A stretch of DNA of 51,796 nucleotides. Source: Nocardia neocaledoniensis (GTDB lineage Bacteria; Actinomycetota; Actinomycetes; Mycobacteriales; Mycobacteriaceae). The number at the start of each line of letters is the position of its first letter. Within the stretch, counting starts at the first letter, position 1. The notes beneath the pieces were generated by a model, which saw nothing but the letters and a program-made list of their open reading frames with translations, had not been told where the DNA came from and did not search any database. The position numbers and the translations under genes were made by a program. This document shows, piece by piece, positions 19,736 through 28,119 of the stretch. The stretch spans positions 1 through 51,796 of the forward strand of contig NZ_JARWOJ010000188.1 of the NCBI RefSeq assembly GCF_029868625.1, read 5' to 3'.

Positions 19736-21271
19736 TCAGAGCTTGCGGGAGCGCAGTTCGTGGCCCTTGGAGGTCTTGCAGCGGCCCGACTCCAGGTCCC
19801 ACTGCCAGCCGTGCAGGTTGCAGGTGAGGTTGTTGCCTTCCACCACACCGAATTTCGAGAGGTCGGCCTTGAGGTGGGGGCAGCGGCGCTGCACCTCCCA
19901 GCCGTCGAGTTCGGTGACGGCGGAATCGTCGTGCGCCTCGGCGAACCAGCCGTCGGCGTAGGCGATGCGCTCGTCGGTGAGGCACTTGAAGAAGGTGTAG
20001 AGGAACTCGTTGTAGCCGCCGATGCGCCACGCCTGGAAACGGGTGGACAGGAAGATCGTGTTCACCCAGTCCGGCTCGTTGTCGCGCAGCACGGTGCGCA
20101 CCAGCTCGGGGGCGATCCGGAAACCGTAGCGGTAGCGGCCCTCGCCCTCGATGGGCGCGCGCACGGTGCGGTGCGGGAAGTCCAGCACCACCGTTTCCTC
20201 GCCGATGACCAGGCCCACCGGGTAACCGATGCCGTCACTGATCAGCGCCGACTGCTTCATGATCGGCTCGAACAGCTCACGCAGCGGCTCGAGCAGCGAG
20301 CCCTCGCCGGTCTCCCAGGACGCCTTCTCGGCAGCGAGCACGGGCGCGAACCGCTGGGCCATCTCCTCGATGTAGGCGGCCTTGTCGCCGTAGATCCGGT
20401 CCGGATCGAACGGGTGCTCGAGGTCGAGCTCCTTGCCGCGCACGTCGGCGACCGAGCCGGGGATCATCATGATCCCGCCCGCGTTGCCGTGGATCTCCAT
20501 CTGCTCGAGGAACACGATCTGGTCGGGGAAGATGTTGCCCTCGTCGCCGCGATCGTCGTTGAGGTAGCGCAGTTCCTCGTCGAGGAACACCGGCGGACCG
20601 GCCGAGGGCACCACCCAGGTCGCGCCGACCTGCTCGATGTAGGAGCGGGCGCGGTCCATGCCACGCTGGCGCTTCTGCTTGCCGAAGTTGGCCTTGGTGC
20701 GGGCCGGGATGTCGTACACCGCCGGGTACCAGATGGCGCCGGAGTACTGCAGCAGGTGGATGTCGATCTCGCCGAACGCCTCGTGGATCACGTCCATGTC
20801 CACGGGCCTGGCGTCGTTCATGTTGAAGCAGGTGGTCTCGCCGTCGGAGACGAGGATGCCGGAGTCGCCGATCGGGCCGTCGGCGGGCGCGCGCAGTGCC
20901 ACGATCATGATGTCGAGCGAGCCCTTGGGCCCGGTGACCGTGTGCTTGACCGAGTCCTGGGTTTCGAAGAACTTCGTGAAGCCCAGGGCCTCGAGCTCGC
21001 GGCGCAGATCCGGCACCGGGTAGTCGGGCAGCAGCACGGTGGCGTCCTTGTTGACGTACCGGCGCAGGTGCTCGGCGTCGAAGTGGTCGCGGTGCAGATG
21101 CGAGACGTACAGGTAGTCCACATCGCCGAGCGCCGCCCAGTCGAGCTGGGAGTTGTCCGGGAACGGGAACCACGACGCGAAGTAGGCGGGGTTCACCCAG
21201 GGATCGCAGAGGATGGTTCCGGCCTCGGTTCGGATGTGGAAGCCTGCGTGTCCGACGCTGGTGATCTGCAC
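19736..21271 (-). CDS. MBL-fold hydrolase fused to a Rieske [2Fe-2S] domain
   Basis: 511 residues. N-terminal metallo-beta-lactamase fold: VGHAGFHIRTEAGTILCDPW, then SHLHRDHFD (HxHxDH). A long middle region follows, then a C-terminal Rieske domain with CPHLKADL and CNLHGWQW (C-x-H and C-x2-H ligands). From memory this matches the M. tuberculosis Rv3818 family, about 516 residues. The combination suggests a redox-linked hydrolase or monooxygenase component; some MBL-Rieske proteins are sugar N-hydroxylases or hydroxylases, but the substrate here is unknown. GTG start with GGAGGA eight bases upstream. Confidence 0.88.
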   Translation of the reverse strand: MQITSVGHAGFHIRTEAGTILCDPWVNPAYFASWFPFPDNSQLDWAALGDVDYLYVSHLHRDHFDAEHLRRYVNKDATVLLPDYPVPDLRRELEALGFTKFFETQDSVKHTVTGPKGSLDIMIVALRAPADGPIGDSGILVSDGETTCFNMNDARPVDMDVIHEAFGEIDIHLLQYSGAIWYPAVYDIPARTKANFGKQKRQRGMDRARSYIEQVGATWVVPSAGPPVFLDEELRYLNDDRGDEGNIFPDQIVFLEQMEIHGNAGGIMMIPGSVADVRGKELDLEHPFDPDRIYGDKAAYIEEMAQRFAPVLAAEKASWETGEGSLLEPLRELFEPIMKQSALISDGIGYPVGLVIGEETVVLDFPHRTVRAPIEGEGRYRYGFRIAPELVRTVLRDNEPDWVNTIFLSTRFQAWRIGGYNEFLYTFFKCLTDERIAYADGWFAEAHDDSAVTELDGWEVQRRCPHLKADLSKFGVVEGNNLTCNLHGWQWDLESGRCKTSKGHELRSRKL

Positions 21272-21377
21272 GAGCTGATTCCTCCTACCAGGATCTGATT
21301 CGCCGGATCAAGGGCGAGCTACCGCCGCCGCAGGTTTCCCCTGACTACCTCGGCGTACCAGCCAACCAGGATAGTGG

Positions 21378-22292
21378 CTAGATCGTTACGTCACCGATGC
21401 AATAGCCGTCAGCGGTCGCGACAACCGTGAAAGTGCGGTTCCGAGTGCCACCGGGGGAGGTGGTCACGGGCACCTGTACCTCCAGGTAGTCGCCACGAAT
21501 CCGCTCGGATCGTAGCTCCTCGGCGGTGAAGGAGGTGACATTGCCTACTTTGCCCGAGTCGCCGGCCAAGGGGGCTGCTGTCGGATTGCCGGTGCCCTCG
21601 GGGTCCCAGGTCGCGGGGGAGGCCTTGCAGGTCAGCGGATGGTCTGGTTCGATGTCGGCCGCGTTGAGCGGTTTGCCGGTCGCCCTGGCGAGGTAGCGGC
21701 GCACGGCGTGGCGGGCATCTGCCTCGTCGTAACCCGGCTCGACGCCCGCGGCGAACACCCGGCCACAGGCATATCCCGTCGCGATCGACTCGCGGTCGAC
21801 GGTGACCGTGGTGGTGCGCGTGCGCCAGGTGACGGCGTCGGCGGTCGCCGTTCCCGGCTGGCTCAACGCGGCGAGGATCGACTGTGGGTCGGCGTACATG
21901 TCGGTGACCGTGCGCGGCGGGATGGTCCAGCACTTGTCCTGGAGTTCGCTGATGCTGTCGGTGCGCAGGTCGGCGGCCCAGCGGCGGACCGCGGTCACCG
22001 CGTCGGTGTCGCCCGCGACGGCGCCCACCGGCGGCGCGTCGGCGGGCAGCGGAGCAGGGGTGGTGGTGTTCGCGCTGGTCGGCGCCGGTTCGCCGGGTGC
22101 GATCGCCTGGGTCGCGGTGGACGCGCTCGTCGCCGGGCTCGCGGTTCCCGCCGGGGCCGGATCGTCGCCGGGAATGCCCGCGACCGAATCGCAGCCCGCG
22201 ATCAGCGCCGCGGTGACGGTCAATCCGGCGGCCAGCGCGGCGGCACGGTGGTGGCGGGTCGGAGCGATCGGGGTCGGCTTCGCGCGTTCCAC
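21378..22292 (-). CDS. Predicted lipoprotein of unknown function
   Basis: 304 residues. Lipoprotein signal peptide with Cys34 in LIAGC, then a Pro/Ala/Thr-rich linker of about 50 residues typical of wall-spanning spacers, then a globular domain. The domain contains four cysteines (QDKCW, GYACG, LTCKA, GYCIG), probably two disulphides. No catalytic motif recognised. GTG start chosen because GAGGAA lies six bases upstream; a longer frame runs upstream without support. The 201-base region 22293-22493 between this and the acyltransferase holds the two divergent promoters and a small GGCGAG/CTCGCC hairpin, nothing more. Confidence 0.75.
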   Translation of the reverse strand: MERAKPTPIAPTRHHRAAALAAGLTVTAALIAGCDSVAGIPGDDPAPAGTASPATSASTATQAIAPGEPAPTSANTTTPAPLPADAPPVGAVAGDTDAVTAVRRWAADLRTDSISELQDKCWTIPPRTVTDMYADPQSILAALSQPGTATADAVTWRTRTTTVTVDRESIATGYACGRVFAAGVEPGYDEADARHAVRRYLARATGKPLNAADIEPDHPLTCKASPATWDPEGTGNPTAAPLAGDSGKVGNVTSFTAEELRSERIRGDYLEVQVPVTTSPGGTRNRTFTVVATADGYCIGDVTI

Positions 22293-22478
22293 TACGACTT
22301 CCTCAATTCCTAGGTCCTGGCGTCCGCGCGTGCGTCGCGGCCGCCGACTGTCGGGGCGAGCGGGCTCGCCGGGGATAGACCGGTGCGCGCGAAGCGAATT
22401 CGGCGCGCGGCTGATCGCCGCGATCCGGCGGGGCGGCGCGCGGTGGCGCCGGGCCTGCCGGAACCGGCGATCTGCGAC

Positions 22479-22484
22479 TACGCT
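22479..22484 (+). promoter_or_regulatory. Putative -10 box (TACGCT) for the acyltransferase gene
   Basis: TACGCT fits TANNNT and ends 9 bases before the GTG at 22494. No Shine-Dalgarno precedes that GTG, so initiation may be leaderless. Confidence 0.35.
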
Positions 22485-22493
22485 AGCTGAATT

Positions 22494-23255
22494 GTGGAAC
22501 CCGTCTACCGGTCGATCATCGGCCTGGCCCGAACCGTCTTCTTCCTCGAAGGTCTGAAGTTCACCGTCAAGGGGGCCGAGAACATCCCGGCGTCCGGTGG
22601 TGCCGTGGTGGCGATCAACCACACCGGCTACATGGACTTCACCTACGCGGGACTGCCCGCGCGCACGCCGAAGCGCTACATCCGCTTCATGGCCAAGCAC
22701 GAGGTCTTCGAGAGCAAGATCTCCGGACCGATCATGCGCGCCCTCAAGCACATTCCCGTCGACCGCACCGCGGGCGCCGACTCCTACAAGGCCGCGGTCG
22801 AATACCTGCGCGCCGGTGAACTCGTCGGCGTGTACCCCGAGGCCACCATCAGCCGCAGCTTCGAGATCAAGGAATTCAAGTCCGGCGCGGCGCGGATGGC
22901 GATCGAAGCCGAGGTGCCGATCATCCCGATCGTCATCTGGGGCGCCCAGCGCGTGTGGACCAAGGGCTTCCCGAAGCGCCTCGGCCGCACCAACACGCCC
23001 ATCTCGATCGCCGTCGGCGCCCCCATCAAGCCCTACGAACCGGCCGCCGACCTGACCGCCCAGCTCCGCACCACCATGCAGCAGCTGCTCGCCGAGCTGC
23101 AGGAAACCTACGAGCACGAGCCCGGCGCCTACTGGGTGCCCAAGCGTCTCGGCGGCAGTGCCCCCTCCCTCGAGGAAGCCACCGCCCTCGACGACGCCGA
23201 AGCCGCCGAACGCCTCGCCCGCAAGGCCGCCCGACAGCAGCACCCGGAGTCCTGA
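22494..23255 (+). CDS. PlsC-type 1-acylglycerol-3-phosphate acyltransferase family protein
   Basis: 253 residues. Acyltransferase motif I NHTGYMDF (NHx4D), motif II region RYIRFMAKHEVF, motif III as YPEATIS instead of the usual FPEGT, and motif IV VPIIPIVIWG. Family role: transfer of an acyl chain to lysophosphatidate or a related acceptor at the membrane in phospholipid synthesis. From memory the PEATIS variant is normal in mycobacterial homologues of the Rv3814c-Rv3816c group, which lie near the Rieske gene in that genome as here. The C-terminal tail is highly charged. GTG start, no Shine-Dalgarno, TACGCT box upstream. Confidence 0.88.
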   Translation: MEPVYRSIIGLARTVFFLEGLKFTVKGAENIPASGGAVVAINHTGYMDFTYAGLPARTPKRYIRFMAKHEVFESKISGPIMRALKHIPVDRTAGADSYKAAVEYLRAGELVGVYPEATISRSFEIKEFKSGAARMAIEAEVPIIPIVIWGAQRVWTKGFPKRLGRTNTPISIAVGAPIKPYEPAADLTAQLRTTMQQLLAELQETYEHEPGAYWVPKRLGGSAPSLEEATALDDAEAAERLARKAARQQHPES

Positions 23256-23292
23256 CCCCGCACCGTCGCGTGGGCATCCGCTCGCCGGATGA

Positions 23293-23327
23293 CCCACCCG
23301 ACGGTCCGGTACGTGCCGCCGGGTGGG
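23293..23327. terminator. Hairpin between convergent genes
   Basis: Arms CCCACCCGACGG (23293-23304) and CCGCCGGGTGGG (23316-23327) pair with one mismatch around an 11-base loop. It lies between the ends of the acyltransferase and AraC genes. There is no clear T-run on either side, so it may be a weak bidirectional terminator. Confidence 0.45.
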
Positions 23328-23329
23328 GA

Positions 23330-24127
23330 TCAGCGGGGCAGCCGGCAGTGGCTCGGTGCCGGAATGCGGCCGCGCAGGTAGGCGGACGGGGGGACGCCCA
23401 TGAGGGTGCGGAAGTCGGCGGTGAGGTGGGACTGGTCGTAGAAGCCGGTGGTCGCGGCCAGCTGCGACCACGGGGTCTCGCCCGCGAGGGCGAGGACTCG
23501 GCGGACGCGGTCGATGCGGGCGAAGTGCTTGGGCGAGACGCCGATTCCGGTGGTGAACACGGTGCGCAGGTGACGTTCGCTGACAGCCAGGCGCGCTGCG
23601 AGGTCGGGGATGGCCGGTGCGGTGTCCGCGGTGAGCACCGAGATCGCTTCGCGGAGGACGATGCGATGCGCGCGATCGGTCTCGGTCTCGGAAACCTGTT
23701 TCGGCAGAACATCTTCCAGATAGCCGATGGCCTCGCTCGTGGGCAGGTCGGTCAGGTCGCCCGCGAGCGCGGCCAGCGGGCCGGGTAGTTCGGCGAGCCG
23801 CACCGCGCGATCGGTGAGATCACCGGCCGCCACGCCGAGCAGCTGACGGGTGACGCCGGGCGCCAGCCGCAACCGCACGCAACCCGCAGGCTGCTCGGCG
23901 CGCGAGTACACGGCCTTGGTCCGCGCGCCGACGACCAGCGCCTCGCGCCGCCCGGCCTGATCCGTGCGCAGCACGATCGTGGTGGTCGCGACGGGCGGCT
24001 GGGCGAAAGGCAGGTCCTGACCCGCCTCGACCCGCGTGCTGGTCAGTTCGGTGAGCCAGGGCCGCAGCGAGGGCGGCGCAGGCACCGCGGTCTCGAGCTG
24101 GGCCGGGGTCAGATACTGCGTGCTCAC
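23330..24127 (-). CDS. AraC family transcriptional regulator
   Basis: 265 residues. The C-terminal half is an AraC DNA-binding domain with two helix-turn-helix motifs: IPDLAARLAVSERHLRTVFTTGIGVSPKHFARIDRVRRVL and LAATTGFYDQSHLTADFRTLMGVPPSAYL. The N-terminal about 150 residues form a cupin-like sensor region of the DUF6597 type. Divergent from the NmrA-like reductase gene with an 85-base gap, so it probably controls that gene and itself. Start GTG with a TACTGT box seven bases upstream and no ribosome site: probably leaderless. Confidence 0.85.
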   Translation of the reverse strand: MSTQYLTPAQLETAVPAPPSLRPWLTELTSTRVEAGQDLPFAQPPVATTTIVLRTDQAGRREALVVGARTKAVYSRAEQPAGCVRLRLAPGVTRQLLGVAAGDLTDRAVRLAELPGPLAALAGDLTDLPTSEAIGYLEDVLPKQVSETETDRAHRIVLREAISVLTADTAPAIPDLAARLAVSERHLRTVFTTGIGVSPKHFARIDRVRRVLALAGETPWSQLAATTGFYDQSHLTADFRTLMGVPPSAYLRGRIPAPSHCRLPR

Positions 24128-24134
24128 CCGGTCA

Positions 24135-24140
24135 ACAGTA
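24135..24140 (-). promoter_or_regulatory. Putative -10 box (TACTGT) for the AraC regulator gene
   Basis: Minus-strand TACTGT ends 7 bases before the GTG at 24127, matching the TANNNT boxes seen at other starts in this window. Confidence 0.4.
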
Positions 24141-24212
24141 GGTGCCGCGGCCCGGTCTGTCCGTGCCGATTTCTCCTATCTTCGCAGGCAGGTGCGTCGG
24201 CATGCTCGGTGC

Positions 24213-25061
24213 ATGATCCTGATCACCGGTGCCACGGGCACCATCGGCAGCGCCATCGTCACCCAGCTTCGCGCCGACGGCGTCGCCGTCCGTGCCGCCA
24301 CCCGCGACCCCGCCCGCGCGAGCTTCCCCGCCGGTGTCGACGTCGTCCGCGTCGACTATCGCGACCCGAGCACCTTCGCCCCGGCGTTGGCCGGGGTCGA
24401 GGCGGCGTTCCTCAACGGGCTGCCCGGCCCCGAGGACACCGGTGTCGATGGCGCCCTCGTCGCCGCCGCTCGTGCCGCCGGCGTGCGCCGGGTGGTGAAG
24501 TTGTCCGCGATCGGTACCGGCGATCCGCGCCTCGGCCTTCCCGGCACCTGGCACGTCCCTGGTGAGCGAGCGGTCCGCGAGTCGGGACTGGAGTGGACCA
24601 TCCTGCGCCCCAACACCTTCGCGTCGAACACGCTCAGCTGGATCGAAGCCCTGCGCGACGGACACCCGGTGCCGAACTTCACCGGTGCCGGCAAGCAGGC
24701 GGTCGTCGACCCGCGCGATGTCGCCGAAGTCGCCGCCACGGCACTGCGCGCCGGCGGGTTCGACGGCCGCGTCCTGACCCTCACCGGCCCCCTCCTGCAC
24801 ACCGGACGCGAGCAGGCCGCCGTGCTCGCCGAGATCATCGGCCGCCCGATCGAGGTCACCGATATCGCCGCCGATGACGCCCGCGACTTCATGACCGCGG
24901 CCGGTCTGCCGCCCGCCTTCGTCGAGGGCTCGCTGATCGGCCAGGCCTTCATCCGCGACGGCCACAACGAGCTGATCACCGGCGACATCACGGAGGTACT
25001 CGGCCGCGCGCCCCGACGCTATGCCGACTGGGCCGGTGTTCATCGCGCCGCCTTCGGGTGA
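24213..25061 (+). CDS. NmrA-like NAD(P)-binding reductase family protein
   Basis: 282 residues. Rossmann start MILITGATGTIGSAIVTQLRADG, then VVRVDYRDPSTFAPALAGVEAAFL and VVKLSAIGTGDP. There is no YxxxK catalytic pair, as is usual for the NmrA/NAD(P)H-azoreductase-like atypical SDR group; such proteins act as quinone oxidoreductases or redox sensors. ATG chosen because it begins the conserved Rossmann strand; the ribosome site is poor. Divergent from the AraC regulator, its likely controller. A strong hairpin follows the stop. Confidence 0.85.
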   Translation: MILITGATGTIGSAIVTQLRADGVAVRAATRDPARASFPAGVDVVRVDYRDPSTFAPALAGVEAAFLNGLPGPEDTGVDGALVAAARAAGVRRVVKLSAIGTGDPRLGLPGTWHVPGERAVRESGLEWTILRPNTFASNTLSWIEALRDGHPVPNFTGAGKQAVVDPRDVAEVAATALRAGGFDGRVLTLTGPLLHTGREQAAVLAEIIGRPIEVTDIAADDARDFMTAAGLPPAFVEGSLIGQAFIRDGHNELITGDITEVLGRAPRRYADWAGVHRAAFG

Positions 25062-25065
25062 GAGA

Positions 25066-25095
25066 CCGGCCCGGAGTGACGCGGCTCCGGGCCGG
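25066..25095. terminator. Bidirectional hairpin between convergent genes
   Basis: An 11-bp perfect stem, CCGGCCCGGAG (25066-25076) with CTCCGGGCCGG (25085-25095), around an 8-base loop, directly after the NmrA-like gene and before the stop of the convergent secreted-protein gene. No T-run. Confidence 0.55.
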
Positions 25096-25103
25096 ACCCG
25101 GGG

Positions 25104-25526
25104 TCAGTTCATGGTCAGCACCCACGAGCCGTTGCAACCCTTGCGGTCGTTCAGGTCATCGTCGTAGACCCAGTTGAACCTGATCGGCGGGTTCGTCCGG
25201 ACGCTCCAGCGACCGGACGGCGAGGTCACGACCTTGCCCTTGCGTGAGAGCACGCCCACCTCGTCGTGCGCGAACTGCCATTTGCCGCCGCTGGTCGGGT
25301 AGTTCAAACGCAGTGTCACCCGGCCGCCGGTGTGGTTCTGGACCACCAGGCACGAGCCGGGATGGTTCACGTCGATCGCGTACTCGCCGAACTCGCCCTC
25401 CTCGGTGTTCTCGCCGCTGTCGGTGAACTCCACCGGATCGGTGAAGTCCGCGTGCGCCGGACCGGCCCCCATGATGGTCACGGTGGTCACAGCGATGCCC
25501 GCCGCGACCAGCCCCAGTGTCTTCAT
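25104..25526 (-). CDS. Small secreted protein of unknown function
   Basis: 140 residues. Clear Sec signal peptide ending GAGPAHA-DFT. The mature protein of about 110 residues is acidic at its start (DSGENTEEGEFGEY) and has one cysteine near SCLVVQN and one in KGCNGSW, likely a single disulphide. It has a beta-rich look (GGRVTLRLNYPTSGG, SVRTNPPIRFNW). I recognise no family. The ATG has AGGAGGAA at ideal spacing; an upstream in-frame extension would destroy the signal peptide. Confidence 0.75.
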   Translation of the reverse strand: MKTLGLVAAGIAVTTVTIMGAGPAHADFTDPVEFTDSGENTEEGEFGEYAIDVNHPGSCLVVQNHTGGRVTLRLNYPTSGGKWQFAHDEVGVLSRKGKVVTSPSGRWSVRTNPPIRFNWVYDDDLNDRKGCNGSWVLTMN

Positions 25527-25686
25527 CCCGTTTCCTCCTGTCGTTCCGGCGGTGGCCGCCGGACCGTGAAAGAGCTTTCCGGGCAAGGACTTCCGATACC
25601 TTGTCGCGTGCTTAAAGCGGAGCCGTCCAGGCCTGGCTTCTTCGCCGAGCTCACCGTGGCTCCGGGGCGGCTGTGCGCATGGATTT

Positions 25687-25716
25687 CACAATTCCGGGGG
25701 TGACGCGCTAATGTTC
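25687..25716 (+). promoter_or_regulatory. Putative promoter for tRNA-Gly
   Basis: TTCACA (25687-25692), an 18-base spacer and TAATGT (25711-25716). The predicted start near 25723 leaves a 33-base leader before the tRNA. Confidence 0.4.
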
Positions 25717-25755
25717 CTTCTCGCACGACGAAGCCCCCAGGGGCGCGTACGGCAC

Positions 25756-25828
25756 GCGGATGTAGCGCAGCTGGTAGCGCATCACCTTGCCAAGGTGAGG
25801 GTCGCGAGTTCGAATCTCGTCATCCGCT
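25756..25828 (+). tRNA. tRNA-Gly (anticodon GCC)
   Basis: 73 bases with a full cloverleaf. Acceptor arms GCGGATG and CATCCGC pair over seven bases. Anticodon stem TCACC/GGTGA encloses the loop TTGCCAA, giving anticodon GCC, which reads GGC and GGU. T-loop is TTCGAAT. CCA is not encoded (the gene ends T then CAA). A promoter lies upstream and a strong terminator immediately downstream, so it is a single-gene unit. Confidence 0.96.
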
Positions 25829-25833
25829 CAACG

Positions 25834-25864
25834 AGAAGCCCGGCCATCGTGCCGGGCTTTTCTC
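25834..25864. terminator. Intrinsic terminator after tRNA-Gly
   Basis: A 9-bp perfect stem, AAGCCCGGC with GCCGGGCTT, loop CATCGT, followed by TTCTC on the plus strand and with A-rich sequence (GAGAA) in front, so it can act in both directions. On the minus strand it overlaps the last codon of the lipase maturation factor-like gene. Confidence 0.8.
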
Positions 25865-27293
25865 ATTGTCGGCGCCGTTCCAGGCGCTCGCGACTCAGCG
25901 GTGGCAGGAACTCCCCGATCAGACTGCGACGCCACCAGATCCCCTCGCGGAACAGCTGGGTGGGCGTGCTGAAGTGGTACTCGTAGAGCCGGGCCCGCAG
26001 GTGGCGCGGCGGCGCGTCGGGGAAGGGACAGTGCCGCAGCAGGCGCAGAGTGTCGCGGTCGTTCTCGAGCAGCCGGACGACCAGCGGAATCGCCCAGGAT
26101 CGGGCATAGGACGGCGACAGCGCGGCGAACCACATCAGCCAGTCCAGCCGCAGGTGATAGGGCGCCCACTGGCGCGGACGGAACCCGGGGTCGCCCGGTT
26201 TGCCCTTGAACTCGTATTCGCGCCACTCGGTGTCGTCGTCGAGGTGCTCGGCGGCAGTGCCCTCGAGCACGATCTCCTGGCGGACCCGGGTGATGCTGCC
26301 GAACGCGCCATAGGTGTTGACCAGGTGCAACGGGTCGAACGAGGCATTCATCGCCTGCCGCGTGGAGAGCATGTTGCGCACCGGCCAGAAGCTCAGCACG
26401 ACGACCATCGCGACGAACGCGAACACCGCACCCATGAACCACCCGGGCGGTCCGGCGACCGGCGGGGCGTCCGGCAGGAGCGGGTACCCGCTGACGGCGG
26501 TGGTCGCCAGCAGCAGCGTCACCCAGTTCAGCCAGGCGAAATTGCCCGAGATCACCAGCCACGACTGCGTGACGATGACGATGACCGCCGCGACGCTCGC
26601 GACCGGCTGCGGCGCGAACAGCCCGAACGGCACGATCAGCTGTGCGAAGTGATTCGCCGCGACCTCCACGCGGTGCAGCGGCTTGGGCAGATGGTGGAAG
26701 AACCAGCTCAGCGGGCCCGGCATCGGCTGGGTCTCGTGGTGGTAGTACAGGCAGGTCAGGTCCCGCCAGCAGCGGTCGCCGCGCATCTTGATCAGGCCTG
26801 CCCCGAACTCCACCCGGAACAGCAGCCAGCGTGCCGCGAGCAGCACCAGCAGCGGCGGCGCGATCGTGTCGTTGCCGAGGAAGATCGCCAGGAAACCGGC
26901 CTCGAGCAGCAGCGATTCCCAGCCGAACGCGTACCACGCCTGCCCGACATTGACGATCGACAGATACATCACCCACAGCGCGAACCACAGCACCATGGCC
27001 GCCCACAGCGGCACCAGATCGGCCAGGCCCAGCGCGACCGCCACCGCGAGCGCCACCCCGAACCAGGCGAGGGCGGCGAACCACCGATCCGAGTAGCGCA
27101 GGTGGAACAGGCTCGGTGACCGCCGGAACGGCGTCCTGGCCAGGTAGCGCGGAATGGGCAACATGCCGCGCTCACCGAGCAGCGCGCGGAACTGCAGGGC
27201 CGCCGCCAGGAAGGCCAGGGCGTACACGACCGCCAGGCCGCGCTGGAAGATCAGCCTGCCCTGCCAGTATTCCGGTGCCGTGAACCACTCCAT
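25863..27293 (-). CDS. Lipase maturation factor family membrane protein
   Basis: 476 residues with about eight hydrophobic helices. Characteristic sequence: YLSIVNVGQAWYAFGWESLLLEAGFLAIFLG, FRVEFGAGLIKMRGDRCWRDLTCLYYHHETQPMPGPLSWFFH, and a C-terminal soluble part with LRLDWLMWFAALSP, matching the LMF1/DUF1222 family. In animals LMF1 folds lipases in the ER; the bacterial role is unknown, perhaps envelope lipase folding. Start ATG (MEWFTAPEYW) chosen from GGGAG nine bases upstream and family N-termini. Next gene upstream on the same strand is the GGCT-like gene, 64 bases away. Confidence 0.87.
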   Translation of the reverse strand: MEWFTAPEYWQGRLIFQRGLAVVYALAFLAAALQFRALLGERGMLPIPRYLARTPFRRSPSLFHLRYSDRWFAALAWFGVALAVAVALGLADLVPLWAAMVLWFALWVMYLSIVNVGQAWYAFGWESLLLEAGFLAIFLGNDTIAPPLLVLLAARWLLFRVEFGAGLIKMRGDRCWRDLTCLYYHHETQPMPGPLSWFFHHLPKPLHRVEVAANHFAQLIVPFGLFAPQPVASVAAVIVIVTQSWLVISGNFAWLNWVTLLLATTAVSGYPLLPDAPPVAGPPGWFMGAVFAFVAMVVVLSFWPVRNMLSTRQAMNASFDPLHLVNTYGAFGSITRVRQEIVLEGTAAEHLDDDTEWREYEFKGKPGDPGFRPRQWAPYHLRLDWLMWFAALSPSYARSWAIPLVVRLLENDRDTLRLLRHCPFPDAPPRHLRARLYEYHFSTPTQLFREGIWWRRSLIGEFLPPLSRERLERRRQ

Positions 27294-27357
27294 GCGTGTG
27301 TGCTCCCGGTGGTCGACGTCCCGCACGGGGGGTGTACCCAGATCGGCCCGGCGGAAT

Positions 27358-28014
27358 CTAGGGTGATTCGAGTCCGGTGCCGCCCCGTAACGCGCCGCGC
27401 AGGTCGGCCTCGTCCCAGTGCCCGGCGACCCCGGGCCGGATCCGCAGGTATTCGACGACACGATCGAAGTCCCAGCCGTGCGCCGCACGCAGCCCGGCGC
27501 CGATCATCGTCAGATACCGTGCCGAGGGTCGTTGCAGGGCAACGGTTTCCGGGTCCCATGGCGAAGTGAAGGTGAGCACCGGGATCCCCTCGTGTGTCCC
27601 CGCGTGCACGACCGTCTCGTACCTGCCGGGCCCCAGTCGCGCCGATCCGGCGGCGAGGACCGCGGCCGGGTCGAAGTCCGCCGACGGCGTTCGGTACATC
27701 TCCTGGGCGAGCAGGTCACCGAACTGGCCGACGGTCAGCAGGTACCCCCGTGCCGCGGCGCCGATCGGCCAACCCGCCGCGGGCCGCACCGCGTAGAAAC
27801 CGACCCCACCGGTCCATACCGGGCTCTGCCAGGCGAAATACAGGCTCCCCGGCAGGAGGAGCGGAACGACGGCGGCGGATTCGGACGGGTCACGGAACCC
27901 CGGGTAGGTGTGGTCGGTGCCCGGCGGCGTGCCGCCTTCGCGGTAGTAGGCGAAGCGCTCCGCGTGCATGTTGGAGCCGTACGCGGCGTACCAGACGTGC
28001 TGAGCTGTGGACAC
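27358..28014 (-). CDS. Gamma-glutamylcyclotransferase-like fold protein
   Basis: 218 residues. N-terminus WYAAYGSNMHAERFAYYREGG carries the YGSN motif that binds the substrate glutamyl group in GGCT-like proteins. Related actinobacterial proteins are often labelled histone deacetylase, a name with no support here. No signal peptide. GTG start with GAGGTGAG about five bases upstream. Divergent from the DUF6636-like lipoprotein gene. Substrate unknown. Confidence 0.7.
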   Translation of the reverse strand: MSTAQHVWYAAYGSNMHAERFAYYREGGTPPGTDHTYPGFRDPSESAAVVPLLLPGSLYFAWQSPVWTGGVGFYAVRPAAGWPIGAAARGYLLTVGQFGDLLAQEMYRTPSADFDPAAVLAAGSARLGPGRYETVVHAGTHEGIPVLTFTSPWDPETVALQRPSARYLTMIGAGLRAAHGWDFDRVVEYLRIRPGVAGHWDEADLRGALRGGTGLESP

Positions 28015-28119
28015 GGGCTCACCTCGGGTGGGTCACGATTCGTTGCGCGAAGGAAACGGATTCTCGGTCGCCTCCGATTCTCCTTCGAACGGGTCGGGAG
28101 GACCTCGAGGGGAGAGATC

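Noticed and set aside
25756..25864. tRNA-Gly as integration site of a mobile element
   Set aside because: No integrase and no repeat of the tRNA 3' end seen in the flanking sequence.
27358..28014. Histone deacetylase annotation
   Set aside because: No HDAC metal-site motifs; the AYGSN start indicates a GGCT-like fold.
28047..28096. Possible riboswitch or hairpin before the DUF6636-like gene
   Set aside because: Only short GAAGGA/TCCTTC complementarity with an interrupted stem; no known riboswitch core.
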